This document shows, in pieces, positions 17,161 to 24,556 of a stretch of 64,000 bases of DNA (position 1 is the first letter of the stretch; every line of letters starts with the position of its first letter). The position numbers and the translations under genes are program-made. The notes below the pieces were generated by a model. It was not told the DNA's origin. It worked only from the letters and a program-made list of their open reading frames with translations, and did no database searches. This stretch comes from Flavobacterium sp. BFFFF2 (GTDB taxonomy: Bacteria; Bacteroidota; Bacteroidia; Flavobacteriales; Flavobacteriaceae). The DNA lies in NCBI GenBank assembly GCA_002256385.1, contig NKJD01000010.1, forward strand, positions 26,332 through 90,331, in the 5' to 3' direction.

Positions 17161-18252
17161 TTAGCTAGCCAAAACCGGATTTTGACCTAGTTCTTTTAGA
17201 TGCTTAAAGTGTGAAGCCATGGCCCCACGCATGGTTTTAAACTCATAATAAGGTAGTTCAAATTCCAGAGCTGTATTTTTTACAATTTCAGCAATTTGAT
17301 TGTAATGAACATGGCTAATATGTGGAAATAAATGGTGTTCTATTTGGTGGTTTAATCCGCCTGTATAATAATTAACCAACCAGTTTTTTGGAGCAAAATT
17401 GGCGGTTGTAAACAATTGGTGAATGGCCCAAGTGTTTTCCATTTCACCTTGATCATTGGGTACCAAAGTATCTGTATCTTCGACCACATGCGCCAATTGA
17501 AATACTACACTCAATATGACACCCGCTGTATAATGCATAATGAAAAATCCCAACAATACTTTCCACCAAACAATGCCCAAAACAAGCGGAAGAACGATCC
17601 AGATGGAGAAATACATCGATTTTGTAAATAATAAGGTTGTCCAACGAATGGCTGGGTTTTTAAATTCACCGTATGACAATTGTCGTTTTAAATACCTTTT
17701 CATTTGAATGAAATCGGTGGTGATGGCCCAATTGAAGGTCAATAAACCATATAAAATAACGGAGTAAATATGTTGAAAACGGTGAAAGCGTCTCCATTCG
17801 GCTTGGTGCGAAAAGCGCATGATTCTTCCGGCCTCTAAATCTTCATCGTGGCCGTGGATATTGGTATATGTGTGGTGCAATACATTGTGTTGTACTTGCC
17901 AGTTATAAACATTTCCAGCTAAAATGTAGATACTGCCACCCATGATTTTGTTAACCCAACCTTTATTGGAATACGCACCATGATTGCCATCGTGCATCAC
18001 ATTCATACCCACGCCAGCCATGCCCACGCCGATTACGATGCTCAATAATAAGTAGGCCCAAATAGGTAAGGCTAGCGTTAAAATGAAAAAATAGGGCCCC
18101 AAGAAAAGCAAAAACATGATGGCTGTTTTCAAATGTAACTTCCAGTTACCTGTTTTATCTAGCTTGTTTTCTTTGAAATAATTGTTGACCCGTTGGTTTA
18201 AAGTTCTAAAAAACTTTAGGTGGTCGTTTTTTGAAAAAACAGGAGATTGCAT
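17161..18252 (-). CDS. Membrane fatty acid desaturase (acyl-CoA desaturase type)
   Basis: A 363-residue membrane enzyme with the three histidine boxes that bind the di-iron centre: HDGNH (87-91), HNVLHH (122-127, extended to HTYTNIHGH) and HQIEHH (302-307). Hydrophobic stretches near 45-85, 105-120, 160-180 and 210-255 form the membrane core. The HQIEHH box with a leading Gln is that of front-end or linoleoyl-CoA type desaturases, though no cytochrome b5 domain is present. A box reading TACCTTTG on the minus strand lies at 18281-18274, 21 bases before the start. Confidence 0.93.
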   Translation of the reverse strand: MQSPVFSKNDHLKFFRTLNQRVNNYFKENKLDKTGNWKLHLKTAIMFLLFLGPYFFILTLALPIWAYLLLSIVIGVGMAGVGMNVMHDGNHGAYSNKGWVNKIMGGSIYILAGNVYNWQVQHNVLHHTYTNIHGHDEDLEAGRIMRFSHQAEWRRFHRFQHIYSVILYGLLTFNWAITTDFIQMKRYLKRQLSYGEFKNPAIRWTTLLFTKSMYFSIWIVLPLVLGIVWWKVLLGFFIMHYTAGVILSVVFQLAHVVEDTDTLVPNDQGEMENTWAIHQLFTTANFAPKNWLVNYYTGGLNHQIEHHLFPHISHVHYNQIAEIVKNTALEFELPYYEFKTMRGAMASHFKHLKELGQNPVLAS

Positions 18253-18273
18253 AATGATCTATTAAAAACTGCG

Positions 18274-18281
18274 CAAAGGTA
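18274..18281 (-). promoter_or_regulatory. -7 box for the desaturase-aminotransferase pair
   Basis: TACCTTTG on the minus strand, matching TAnnTTTG, 21 bases before the desaturase start. A TTTG lies 16 bases further upstream, closer than usual for the -33 element. Confidence 0.5.
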
Positions 18282-18345
18282 AACAATATAGCTGATTCAA
18301 AAACTGATATTTAACAGGGAGTAAATCAGAACGAGTTTTCTTTAG

Positions 18346-18409
18346 AAGCAAGAGAAAAGAGCCAAGAGAAAAGAGCCAAGAGAAAAGAAGCAAGAGCCAA
18401 GAGAAAAGA
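18346..18409. repeat. Short purine-rich tandem repeat
   Basis: Irregular copies of AAGAGAAAAGAGCC / AAGAAGCAAGAGCC in a 64-base strictly purine-rich tract (A, G with occasional C). It lies upstream of the desaturase promoter; slippage would explain it. Confidence 0.6.
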
Positions 18410-18560
18410 TTTATACATTTCAGGATTTTTTTATTTTAAAACTTTTTGAATTAAATCGTTTTTACCTGTTGAATATCTTTGCCATCTGGGTGGGCGTCGG
18501 AGGGACCCTTTTTAAATTTTAAATGATGAATTTTGAATGATGAATTGGGAAACTTGTAAA

Positions 18561-18733
18561 CATATGATATATGGAGAAGACCCGAGGCCAAAGGCCGAAT
18601 TGTATGGAGCATATGATATATAGAGGAGGACTGCCAGTGGCAGTCAGGTACACAAGCTTTAGCTTTTGCATACAAACAGATAAGACTTTTTGATTAAGCC
18701 CAGTGGGCTTCAGGTGCGCGAGCTTCAGCTCGC
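18561..18733. repeat. Three consecutive hairpin elements with covarying stems
   Basis: The region between the desaturase and phosphopantetheinyl transferase genes (18253-18792) holds no ORF worth reporting, but has three related hairpin units. Unit 1 has GGCC-AAA-GGCC (18586-18596) and unit 2 CTGCC-AGT-GGCAG (18631-18643); both follow a near-copy of CATATGATATATGGAGA (18561, 18610). Unit 3 has AAGCCC-AGT-GGGCTT (18696-18710). Units 2 and 3 continue with TCAGGT and a second hairpin: AAGC-TTTA-GCTT (18654-18665) and GCGAGC-TTCA-GCTCGC (18718-18733). Loops are kept while stem bases change in pairs. Confidence 0.65.
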
Positions 18734-18792
18734 TTCAACAAAGCAAAACTTTAAACCTTAAACCTTAAACTTTGAACAAAAAAACTGTCGTC

Positions 18793-19422
18793 TCATATCT
18801 CAAAAACCCAAACCAACATCCATTGATCCCATTGAGCAAATGACACGTTAAAATGTCGTTGCAGACCTAGATGTGTCCAAACCGCTTTGGTTTGGCCATC
18901 GGTGATTTCAAAGGTGGATACCAAGATGTCATTTTTGTAACTAATGCCCACTTGGTTGACAATTTTAAACAAAGCTTCTTTAACGCCCCAAACGACCGTG
19001 AGTTCGCTAATATAATTAGGGCTTAAGCGGCGTTCCAGTAAAAATGGTTCGGACGAAAATTTAAAATCGATGTTCGCAATTTTATCGCGGATTAATTCAA
19101 TGTCAACCCCAATGGGCTGTTCACTAATGGCCAATGTGGCTGCCAAATGCGAATGCGAAATGGATACATAAAGTCCGTTTTTTAAGCTGGGTTTGCCGTT
19201 TTCGTCATAAATTAAATCGCCATCTTGAAACCCTTCAATAAGCAAGATTTGTCGAACTGCCAAAAAACACATTCGGTGCGATTCCGACTTCATTTGTTGA
19301 AGCCTTGAAAGGGAACGATCGGTTAATGTAAGCGCTTTTAGTAACTCATTTTCAGGTTCAATACAATGCCAAATGTGAATGCGGGTGTTAAAAGGCTGTG
19401 TAAAAGTAGCAACTATTGGCAT
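18793..19422 (-). CDS. 4'-phosphopantetheinyl transferase superfamily protein
   Basis: A 209-residue protein with the Sfp-type signature: ISHSHLAATLAI, then GVDIELIRD (Mg-binding Asp and Glu), and WGVKEALFKI (the conserved W-x-x-KEA-x-x-K). Such enzymes transfer phosphopantetheine from CoA to carrier proteins of fatty acid, polyketide or peptide synthesis. No carrier or synthase gene is next to it, so it may serve the housekeeping acyl carrier protein. It is divergent from ahcY, with 128 bases between the starts. Confidence 0.88.
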   Translation of the reverse strand: MPIVATFTQPFNTRIHIWHCIEPENELLKALTLTDRSLSRLQQMKSESHRMCFLAVRQILLIEGFQDGDLIYDENGKPSLKNGLYVSISHSHLAATLAISEQPIGVDIELIRDKIANIDFKFSSEPFLLERRLSPNYISELTVVWGVKEALFKIVNQVGISYKNDILVSTFEITDGQTKAVWTHLGLQRHFNVSFAQWDQWMLVWVFEI

Positions 19423-19507
19423 AGTATTTTATTGTTTTTCAGGTATTTGAACATATAAACAAATCACAAAATGTCTTAAGCATTTTTTTAATACCATTTG
19501 AAAATTG

Positions 19508-19515
19508 TACATTTG
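19508..19515 (+). promoter_or_regulatory. -7 box for ahcY
   Basis: TACATTTG, an exact TAnnTTTG match, 35 bases before the ahcY start. The same string ATTGTACATTTGC recurs before the TPP riboswitch at 24369. Confidence 0.5.
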
Positions 19516-19550
19516 CACCCTTGTTTTTTTCAACTATCAAATATACATCA

Positions 19551-20867
19551 ATGAATACACAAACCATGCCTTACGTTGCTTACAAAGTTAAAGATATTTC
19601 TTTGGCCGAATTTGGTCGAAAAGAAATCGAGTTGGCCGAAGCAGAAATGCCAGGTTTAATGGCTTTACGCCACGAATACGGCCCATCGCAGCCTTTAAAA
19701 GGAGCGCGCATTGCTGGCTGTTTACACATGACCATTCAAACAGCGGTGCTGATTGAAACATTGGTTGCTTTGGGTGCTGAGGTAACTTGGAGCTCGTGCA
19801 ATATTTTTTCAACACAAGACCATGCAGCAGCGGCTATTGCAGCGGCAGGTATTCAGGTGTATGCTTGGAAAGGATTGAACGAAGAAGACTTTGATTGGTG
19901 CATTGAACAAACTCTTTTCTTTGGAGAAGACCGCCAGCCATTGAACATGATTTTAGATGATGGAGGCGATTTAACCAATATGGTATTTGACCGTTTTCCA
20001 GAATTAATTGCAGGAATTCGTGGTTTGTCTGAAGAGACAACTACTGGCGTACACCGTTTGTATGAGCGCATGAAAAATGGAACTTTACACATTCCGGCAA
20101 TCAACGTAAATGATTCAGTGACCAAATCAAAATTTGACAACAAATATGGTTGCAAAGAAAGTGCGGTTGACGCCATTCGTCGTGCAACTGACTTGATGTT
20201 GGCCGGAAAACGAGTGGTCGTTTGTGGTTACGGAGATGTAGGAAAAGGTACGGCTGCTTCATTTAGAGGAGCTGGTTCTATTGTAACAGTTACTGAAATT
20301 GATCCGATTTGTGCTTTACAAGCTGCCATGGACGGATTTGAAGTTAAAAAATTGGACACCGTAATTGGTACTGCCGACATCGTGATTACCACAACTGGTA
20401 ACCGCGACATTGTAGTGGGCAGACATTTTGAACAAATGAAAGACAAAACCATCGTGTGTAACATTGGCCATTTTGACAATGAAATTGACATGTCTTGGTT
20501 AAATACCAATCATGGGGCTTCAAAAGTGGAAATCAAACCACAGGTGGACAAATACACCATCAATGGCAAAGACATTTTGATTTTGGCCGAAGGACGTTTG
20601 GTGAATTTAGGCTGTGCAACAGGCCACCCAAGTTTTGTAATGAGTAATTCATTTACAAACCAAACCTTGGCACAACTTGAATTGTGGAACCACACCGACC
20701 AGTACAAAAACGAAGTATATATGTTGCCTAAACATTTAGATGAAAAGGTAGCGGCTTTGCACTTGGCTAAATTAGGTGTTGAATTGGAAACCCTTTCAAC
20801 AGGACAAGCTGAATACATCGGCGTGACGGTTGAAGGACCATACAAACCAGAGTACTACAGATACTAA
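19551..20867 (+). CDS. ahcY: Adenosylhomocysteinase (S-adenosylhomocysteine hydrolase)
   Basis: A 438-residue NAD-dependent enzyme that splits S-adenosylhomocysteine into adenosine and homocysteine, removing the inhibitor left by methyltransferases. Family motifs visible are [49 protein letters not shown] with the substrate-binding Lys and Asp, the NAD loop [17 protein letters not shown], and the C-terminal KPEYYRY that completes the neighbour's active site. The start at 19551 is chosen because the -7 box at 19508 predicts a transcript start near 19522, leaving no room for the longer ORF from 19521. Confidence 0.97.
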   Translation: MNTQTMPYVAYKVKDISLAEFGRKEIELAEAEMPGLMALRHEYGPSQPLKGARIAGCLHMTIQTAVLIETLVALGAEVTWSSCNIFSTQDHAAAAIAAAGIQVYAWKGLNEEDFDWCIEQTLFFGEDRQPLNMILDDGGDLTNMVFDRFPELIAGIRGLSEETTTGVHRLYERMKNGTLHIPAINVNDSVTKSKFDNKYGCKESAVDAIRRATDLMLAGKRVVVCGYGDVGKGTAASFRGAGSIVTVTEIDPICALQAAMDGFEVKKLDTVIGTADIVITTTGNRDIVVGRHFEQMKDKTIVCNIGHFDNEIDMSWLNTNHGASKVEIKPQVDKYTINGKDILILAEGRLVNLGCATGHPSFVMSNSFTNQTLAQLELWNHTDQYKNEVYMLPKHLDEKVAALHLAKLGVELETLSTGQAEYIGVTVEGPYKPEYYRY

Positions 20868-20887
20868 TCTGCGGATTTTATCTTTAT

Positions 20888-20917
20888 AAAAAAACCCCCG
20901 AATTTCGGGGGTTTTTT
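20888..20917 (+). terminator. Terminator of ahcY
   Basis: AAAACCCCCG (20891-20900) pairs with CGGGGGTTTT (20906-20915), 5-base loop, T run after it. Confidence 0.9.
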
Positions 20918-20972
20918 GGTTTTAGTATCGTTGTGAAATTAATTTCAGCATTCGTGCATTTATTCCATTTGA

Positions 20973-21410
20973 TCAGTCAATAAATGCCGTTTCCTTTTTT
21001 TCGGCGCGATTTGAACATTTATCGGAGGTAGAACAGCTCCAGCCCTCCTCTTTAAAAGAATATAACGGCGTCTCTTTCATGCCAATGCATTCAACCACTA
21101 AATATGATTCCTCAATGAAGCAAAATTGGCCTTTTTTTACGCCTACCAACATCGCATATTGGTTTTTTCCTTGCTTGGCATACAAGAAAAAGTAGGGTTT
21201 CTTTTTGACGGAGTCGTATTTTTTCTGAATGCAACAACGAACATTGATGTCTACTTTTGGCACTGAACTTGCCGTTGAATCCATGGTGTATATGCGGTCT
21301 TTAAATGTCGTTGACAATGCTTTTGGGAGTAAAATGGGTTTTGTTTGTTGGTTACAGCCAGAAAGGCAGACCACGGAAATCAATAGGATGAATGGCAAGA
21401 TGTGCTTCAT
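20973..21410 (-). CDS. Small predicted lipoprotein of unknown function
   Basis: A 145-residue protein with a lipoprotein signal: MKHILPFILLISVVCLSGC, lipobox LSGC with Cys19. The mature part has five further cysteines (CC in VRCCIQKKY, C in GQFCFIEES, C in VECIG, and a Cys pair near the end in WSCSTSDKCSN), enough for two disulfides. No domain is recognised. It stands alone between ahcY, with which it converges, and the divergent rhomboid gene. Confidence 0.65.
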   Translation of the reverse strand: MKHILPFILLISVVCLSGCNQQTKPILLPKALSTTFKDRIYTMDSTASSVPKVDINVRCCIQKKYDSVKKKPYFFLYAKQGKNQYAMLVGVKKGQFCFIEESYLVVECIGMKETPLYSFKEEGWSCSTSDKCSNRAEKKETAFID

Positions 21411-21618
21411 GTAAAAAGAATTAATAAATTATTTAAATCTTATTTTGAGCGAAAGATAAATAAATTAGTTTTCTTGGTTTGTAAAATTTTTTCAGATTCT
21501 TTTAGTAAGGTATGGTGTTATAAAAAGATTGCCTTTAATGATTAAAATGTTAAAGAGGGTCGATCATTATTTTAAAAAACAACATTTTTTGCCCCCCACC
21601 TGCCACAATTGCCGATTT

Positions 21619-21626
21619 TAAGTTTG
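21619..21626 (+). promoter_or_regulatory. Candidate -7 box for the rhomboid gene
   Basis: TAAGTTTG matches TAnnTTTG and is 25 bases before the start at 21652. No convincing -33 element is seen. Confidence 0.4.
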
Positions 21627-21651
21627 GCAAGGCATTTGCTAAAAAGGGAGT

Positions 21652-22461
21652 ATGAAGCAATCAACTCCTGAAGATACGTTTATTTATTCGCCATCAGTTT
21701 GGCTCTTGCCTTTGTTGGGTGTGCTCAGTTTTTGGTTGGTATTTGGGTTGCAAGATTTGTTAAACCTTCCTTTGAATGCTTGGGGCATTGAACCCCGAAC
21801 AGTTGTTGGACTTCGGGGTGTTTTGATTAGTCCGTGGCTGCATGCCGATCTGAACCACCTTATTAACAACTCGGTGCCTTTCTTTATATTGACCATGGCG
21901 TTGGTGTACTTTTACCGCGAAGTGGCTTTGAAAGTGTTGGTGTACGGCATCTTTTTTTCGGGTTTACTTACGTGGGTCATTGGCCGAACAGGTAATCACA
22001 TTGGGGCGAGTGGACTTATTTATGTGTTGTTTTCTTTTATCTTTTTCAAAGGTTTAATGTCCTCTTACTACCGTTTAACCGCCTTATCGATGACCACGAT
22101 TTTGGTCTATGGCGGCATGATCTGGTTTGTTTTTCCACAACAAGATCCAACCCTGTCATGGGAGGGCCACCTGAGCGGACTCATTACAGGCTTGGGTCAG
22201 GCCATCTATTTTAAAACCAATAATTACACCGAAGCCACTCAATTTGACTGGCAAAAACCCGACTTTGACCCACAGGCCGATCCATTTATGAAGCATTTTG
22301 ACGAGGAAGGCCACTTTGCGCCAGTTGAACCAGAAGAAGTGGTGGAGGAAGATCATACATCTGCGGCCATTACACCTCACGTACAGTATCACTACGTTTT
22401 TATTCCGCACCCAAAAACAGACGGATCAGCTCATACGCAAGAGCACAAAACTCAATCGTAA
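21652..22461 (+). CDS. Rhomboid family intramembrane serine protease
   Basis: A 269-residue membrane protein. The catalytic Ser120 is in GASG (118-121) and the partner His173 in WEGHLSGLITG; the stretch HADLNHLINN (64-73) matches the rhomboid HxxxxHxxxN helix. Six hydrophobic helices fill residues 18-190. The last 70 residues form an acidic cytoplasmic or periplasmic tail rich in Glu and His, which is unusual in length. Its substrate is not known. The gene's last 10 bases overlap the end of the convergent mtgA gene. Confidence 0.92.
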   Translation: MKQSTPEDTFIYSPSVWLLPLLGVLSFWLVFGLQDLLNLPLNAWGIEPRTVVGLRGVLISPWLHADLNHLINNSVPFFILTMALVYFYREVALKVLVYGIFFSGLLTWVIGRTGNHIGASGLIYVLFSFIFFKGLMSSYYRLTALSMTTILVYGGMIWFVFPQQDPTLSWEGHLSGLITGLGQAIYFKTNNYTEATQFDWQKPDFDPQADPFMKHFDEEGHFAPVEPEEVVEEDHTSAAITPHVQYHYVFIPHPKTDGSAHTQEHKTQS

Positions 22462-23168
22462 TTGAGTTTTCCGATGTATTGCATGTGTCGTAAAATGGTG
22501 TTCTTCCGCCGCGTGATATACGTGGAAGAATTTTTGGCTTTAAACCGCAATGGACTGGGCAAAATGGCTGCAATCCCTGCTGCCTGACGTGGCCGCAAAC
22601 CCGATGCTTCTTTTTGATACCAATAAATGGAAGCCGCCTGCGCACCATAAATGCCAGGTCCCATTTCAATGCTGTTTAAATAGACTTCCATGATGCGTTC
22701 TTTGCCCCAAATGCATTCAATAAGCACCGTAAAATAAGCTTCTAACGCTTTTCGGACGTAACTGCGGCCTTGCCACAAAAACACATTTTTGGCAGTTTGT
22801 TGGGTAATGGTACTGCCGCCTTTGATTTTTCGTCCACGGGCATTGTTTTTATATGCTTTGTGTAGTGCCTCAAAGTCGAAACCCCAATGGGTTAAAAAAC
22901 GACCGTCTTCAGAGGCGATCACGGCTTTTTGAAGTTGGGGTGAAATGCTATCCAGCGGCACCCAATCGTGTTCTAAAACGACAGGCTTGCCATGCCATTT
23001 ATTTTCAATGGACCGACTAATCATAAGCGGAGTTATGGGAACTGGAACCCACTTAAACAACACCACCGACCCCACCGAAAGCACGAAAAACCAAAATAAC
23101 ACCTTTCGCAGCAAACGAAAAACACGCCCAAGTAAAAGCATAAAACCAATTTTTGGCAAAAATCGCAA
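22452..23168 (-). CDS. mtgA: Monofunctional biosynthetic peptidoglycan transglycosylase
   Basis: A 238-residue GT51 glycosyltransferase with one N-terminal membrane anchor (about residues 22-40). Motif 1 is AVIASEDGRFLTHWG with catalytic Glu87, motif 2 KGGSTITQQTAKNVFL, then RKALEAYFTVLIE and MEVYLNSIEMGPGIYGAQAA. It polymerises lipid II into glycan strands without a transpeptidase domain. Length equals that of E. coli MtgA. The gene faces the rhomboid gene tail to tail, with a 10-base overlap. Confidence 0.95.
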   Translation of the reverse strand: MRFLPKIGFMLLLGRVFRLLRKVLFWFFVLSVGSVVLFKWVPVPITPLMISRSIENKWHGKPVVLEHDWVPLDSISPQLQKAVIASEDGRFLTHWGFDFEALHKAYKNNARGRKIKGGSTITQQTAKNVFLWQGRSYVRKALEAYFTVLIECIWGKERIMEVYLNSIEMGPGIYGAQAASIYWYQKEASGLRPRQAAGIAAILPSPLRFKAKNSSTYITRRKNTILRHMQYIGKLNYD

Positions 23169-23301
23169 AGTTTTTGGATATGTTGGTGCTTAGTTGCAAA
23201 ATTGCGTGAAGATGGAGTTGTTTCATCAATTTTTGATGGAGGAAAAATAAAGAATGCAAAACCAACCGTCACAGACCGTGGATTAGATGGAGCAATTTGA
23301 T

Positions 23302-24264
23302 TTATTTCACCACATATTTCGTTTGGTTCAATTGGCCAACACGTTCAAACAGTTTTAATTCTATTCCTTTTTTCAAATCTCTACTGGCTGTTGCCGATGA
23401 CAAATCTTTAAAGATATTCATGTATTCTTTTCTATTAAACACTTTAATTCCGAGGTTCAGAAAGAATTCCAGGCGGTCAGTTTCTTTTAAAATTCGGCTG
23501 TTGTAATTGAGTGTGCTTTGCAACGATTGATCAATTACACCAAGCATATATTCAATAAATGTAGTTGATTTACCCGTTTTATCACTTAAGGCCAATGACT
23601 TATAGTATTCTTCTTGTGACTCGATAATGAGCGTTTCAAATGGCAAAAACTCAAAAAATGGATATTCAGTCATTAAAATCAAAGTTTGCCATAAACGTCC
23701 CATTCTGCCGTTTCCATCTAAGAAAGGATGAATGAATTCCATTTCATAGTGAAACACACAGCTTTTTATTAATGTTAATTCATCCGCATTTTTCAAATAT
23801 TGAAACAAATCATTCATTAAAAACGGCACATTTTCAAAAGGTGGCGCAATATGTTCAACAATGGTTCCTTTCATGATGCCAACGCTTTGTTTTCTGTATT
23901 TCCCAGCACTGTCAATTAAACCATTCATTAATTCAAAATGTGCTTTTAAAAAGCATTTGTCTGAATGATATTTATATGTTTTTACTTGTTCATATACCTT
24001 AATTGCATTGAGTACTTCGAGAATGTCTTTTTCAGGACCTATTACTCTTTTGTTTTCTATCAAAGCAGTAATTTGTTCTACAGTGAGCGTATTGCCTTCA
24101 ATTTTTAAAGAAGAATGGATAGTTTTAATGCGATGCTGCTTCCGAACTTGCGGCGATTGTTTGGTTAAATAATTGGCATTGACAGCTCCTATTTTCTCTG
24201 ATATGGAGCGGATTAACTGTAGAATTTTTGGCGTTATATCATATGGTGGTTTCATTGATGCCAT
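23302..24264 (-). CDS. Fic family protein (class II, with inhibitory helix)
   Basis: A 320-residue protein. The N-terminal Fic_N region contains the inhibitory motif S-L-K-I-E-G (52-57), fitting (S/T)xxxE(G/N), which blocks the active site in class II Fic enzymes. The full catalytic motif HPFLDGNGRMGR is at residues 179-190, with all key residues kept, so AMP transfer to a target hydroxyl is likely. The last ~70 residues look like a winged-helix DNA-binding domain. A tandem 13-base repeat lies just before the start, over the predicted transcript start, suggesting self-regulation. No antitoxin gene is adjacent, which fits the built-in inhibitor. Confidence 0.92.
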   Translation of the reverse strand: MASMKPPYDITPKILQLIRSISEKIGAVNANYLTKQSPQVRKQHRIKTIHSSLKIEGNTLTVEQITALIENKRVIGPEKDILEVLNAIKVYEQVKTYKYHSDKCFLKAHFELMNGLIDSAGKYRKQSVGIMKGTIVEHIAPPFENVPFLMNDLFQYLKNADELTLIKSCVFHYEMEFIHPFLDGNGRMGRLWQTLILMTEYPFFEFLPFETLIIESQEEYYKSLALSDKTGKSTTFIEYMLGVIDQSLQSTLNYNSRILKETDRLEFFLNLGIKVFNRKEYMNIFKDLSSATASRDLKKGIELKLFERVGQLNQTKYVVK

Positions 24265-24265
24265 T

Positions 24266-24291
24266 ATTTGATAGTATCATTTGATAGCATC
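24266..24291. promoter_or_regulatory. Candidate Fic operator: two 13-bp direct repeats
   Basis: ATTTGATAGTATC (24266-24278) and ATTTGATAGCATC (24279-24291) stand head to tail, differing at one base, starting 2 bases upstream of the fic start codon and covering the predicted transcription start. Confidence 0.5.
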
Positions 24292-24320
24292 AAAAGTAAT
24301 ATATTCCAATGGACATTCAA
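24291..24320 (-). promoter_or_regulatory. Promoter of the fic gene
   Basis: On the minus strand TTG (24320-24318), a 19-base spacer and TACTTTTG (24298-24291) match the Bacteroidota promoter in both boxes and spacing. The start codon is at 24264. Confidence 0.6.
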
Positions 24321-24371
24321 CTGCGGCAAATTTAATAGGCGGACTTTTGCATTCATTTCATCTCTAAATTG

Positions 24372-24379
24372 TACATTTG
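24372..24379 (+). promoter_or_regulatory. -7 box before the TPP riboswitch
   Basis: TACATTTG ends a few bases before the riboswitch begins, as expected for a transcript starting at its 5' edge. A TTTG lies 22 bases upstream (24346-24349), slightly far for a -33 box. Confidence 0.55.
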
Positions 24380-24384
24380 CCGCG

Positions 24385-24461
24385 TCTCAAAGGGGTGCTC
24401 AAATAACGAGCTGAGATCATACCCATCGAACTTAGAACAGGTAATGCTGTTTAAGGAGAGC
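24385..24461 (+). ncRNA. TPP riboswitch (THI element)
   Basis: The conserved THI-box core is present in order: GGGGTGCTC (24392-24400), CTGAGATCATACCC (24411-24424), GAACTTAGAACAGGTAATGC (24428-24447) and a closing AAGGAGAG. TCTC at 24385 and GAGA near 24456 can form the closing P1 helix. It binds thiamine pyrophosphate and normally lowers expression when TPP is high. Downstream a perfect 14-base palindrome, ATAGGTGCACCTAT (24474-24487), followed by a T6 run near 24500, could be the terminator part of the expression platform. The regulated gene is the TonB-dependent receptor at 24557. Confidence 0.93.
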
Positions 24462-24556
24462 AGATTCGCCAACATAGGTGCACCTATTGAAGCGGTCTAT
24501 TTTTTCATGTTTAACCCAAGAATAATCGCCCCTTTTATTCGATAACTTATTATCGA

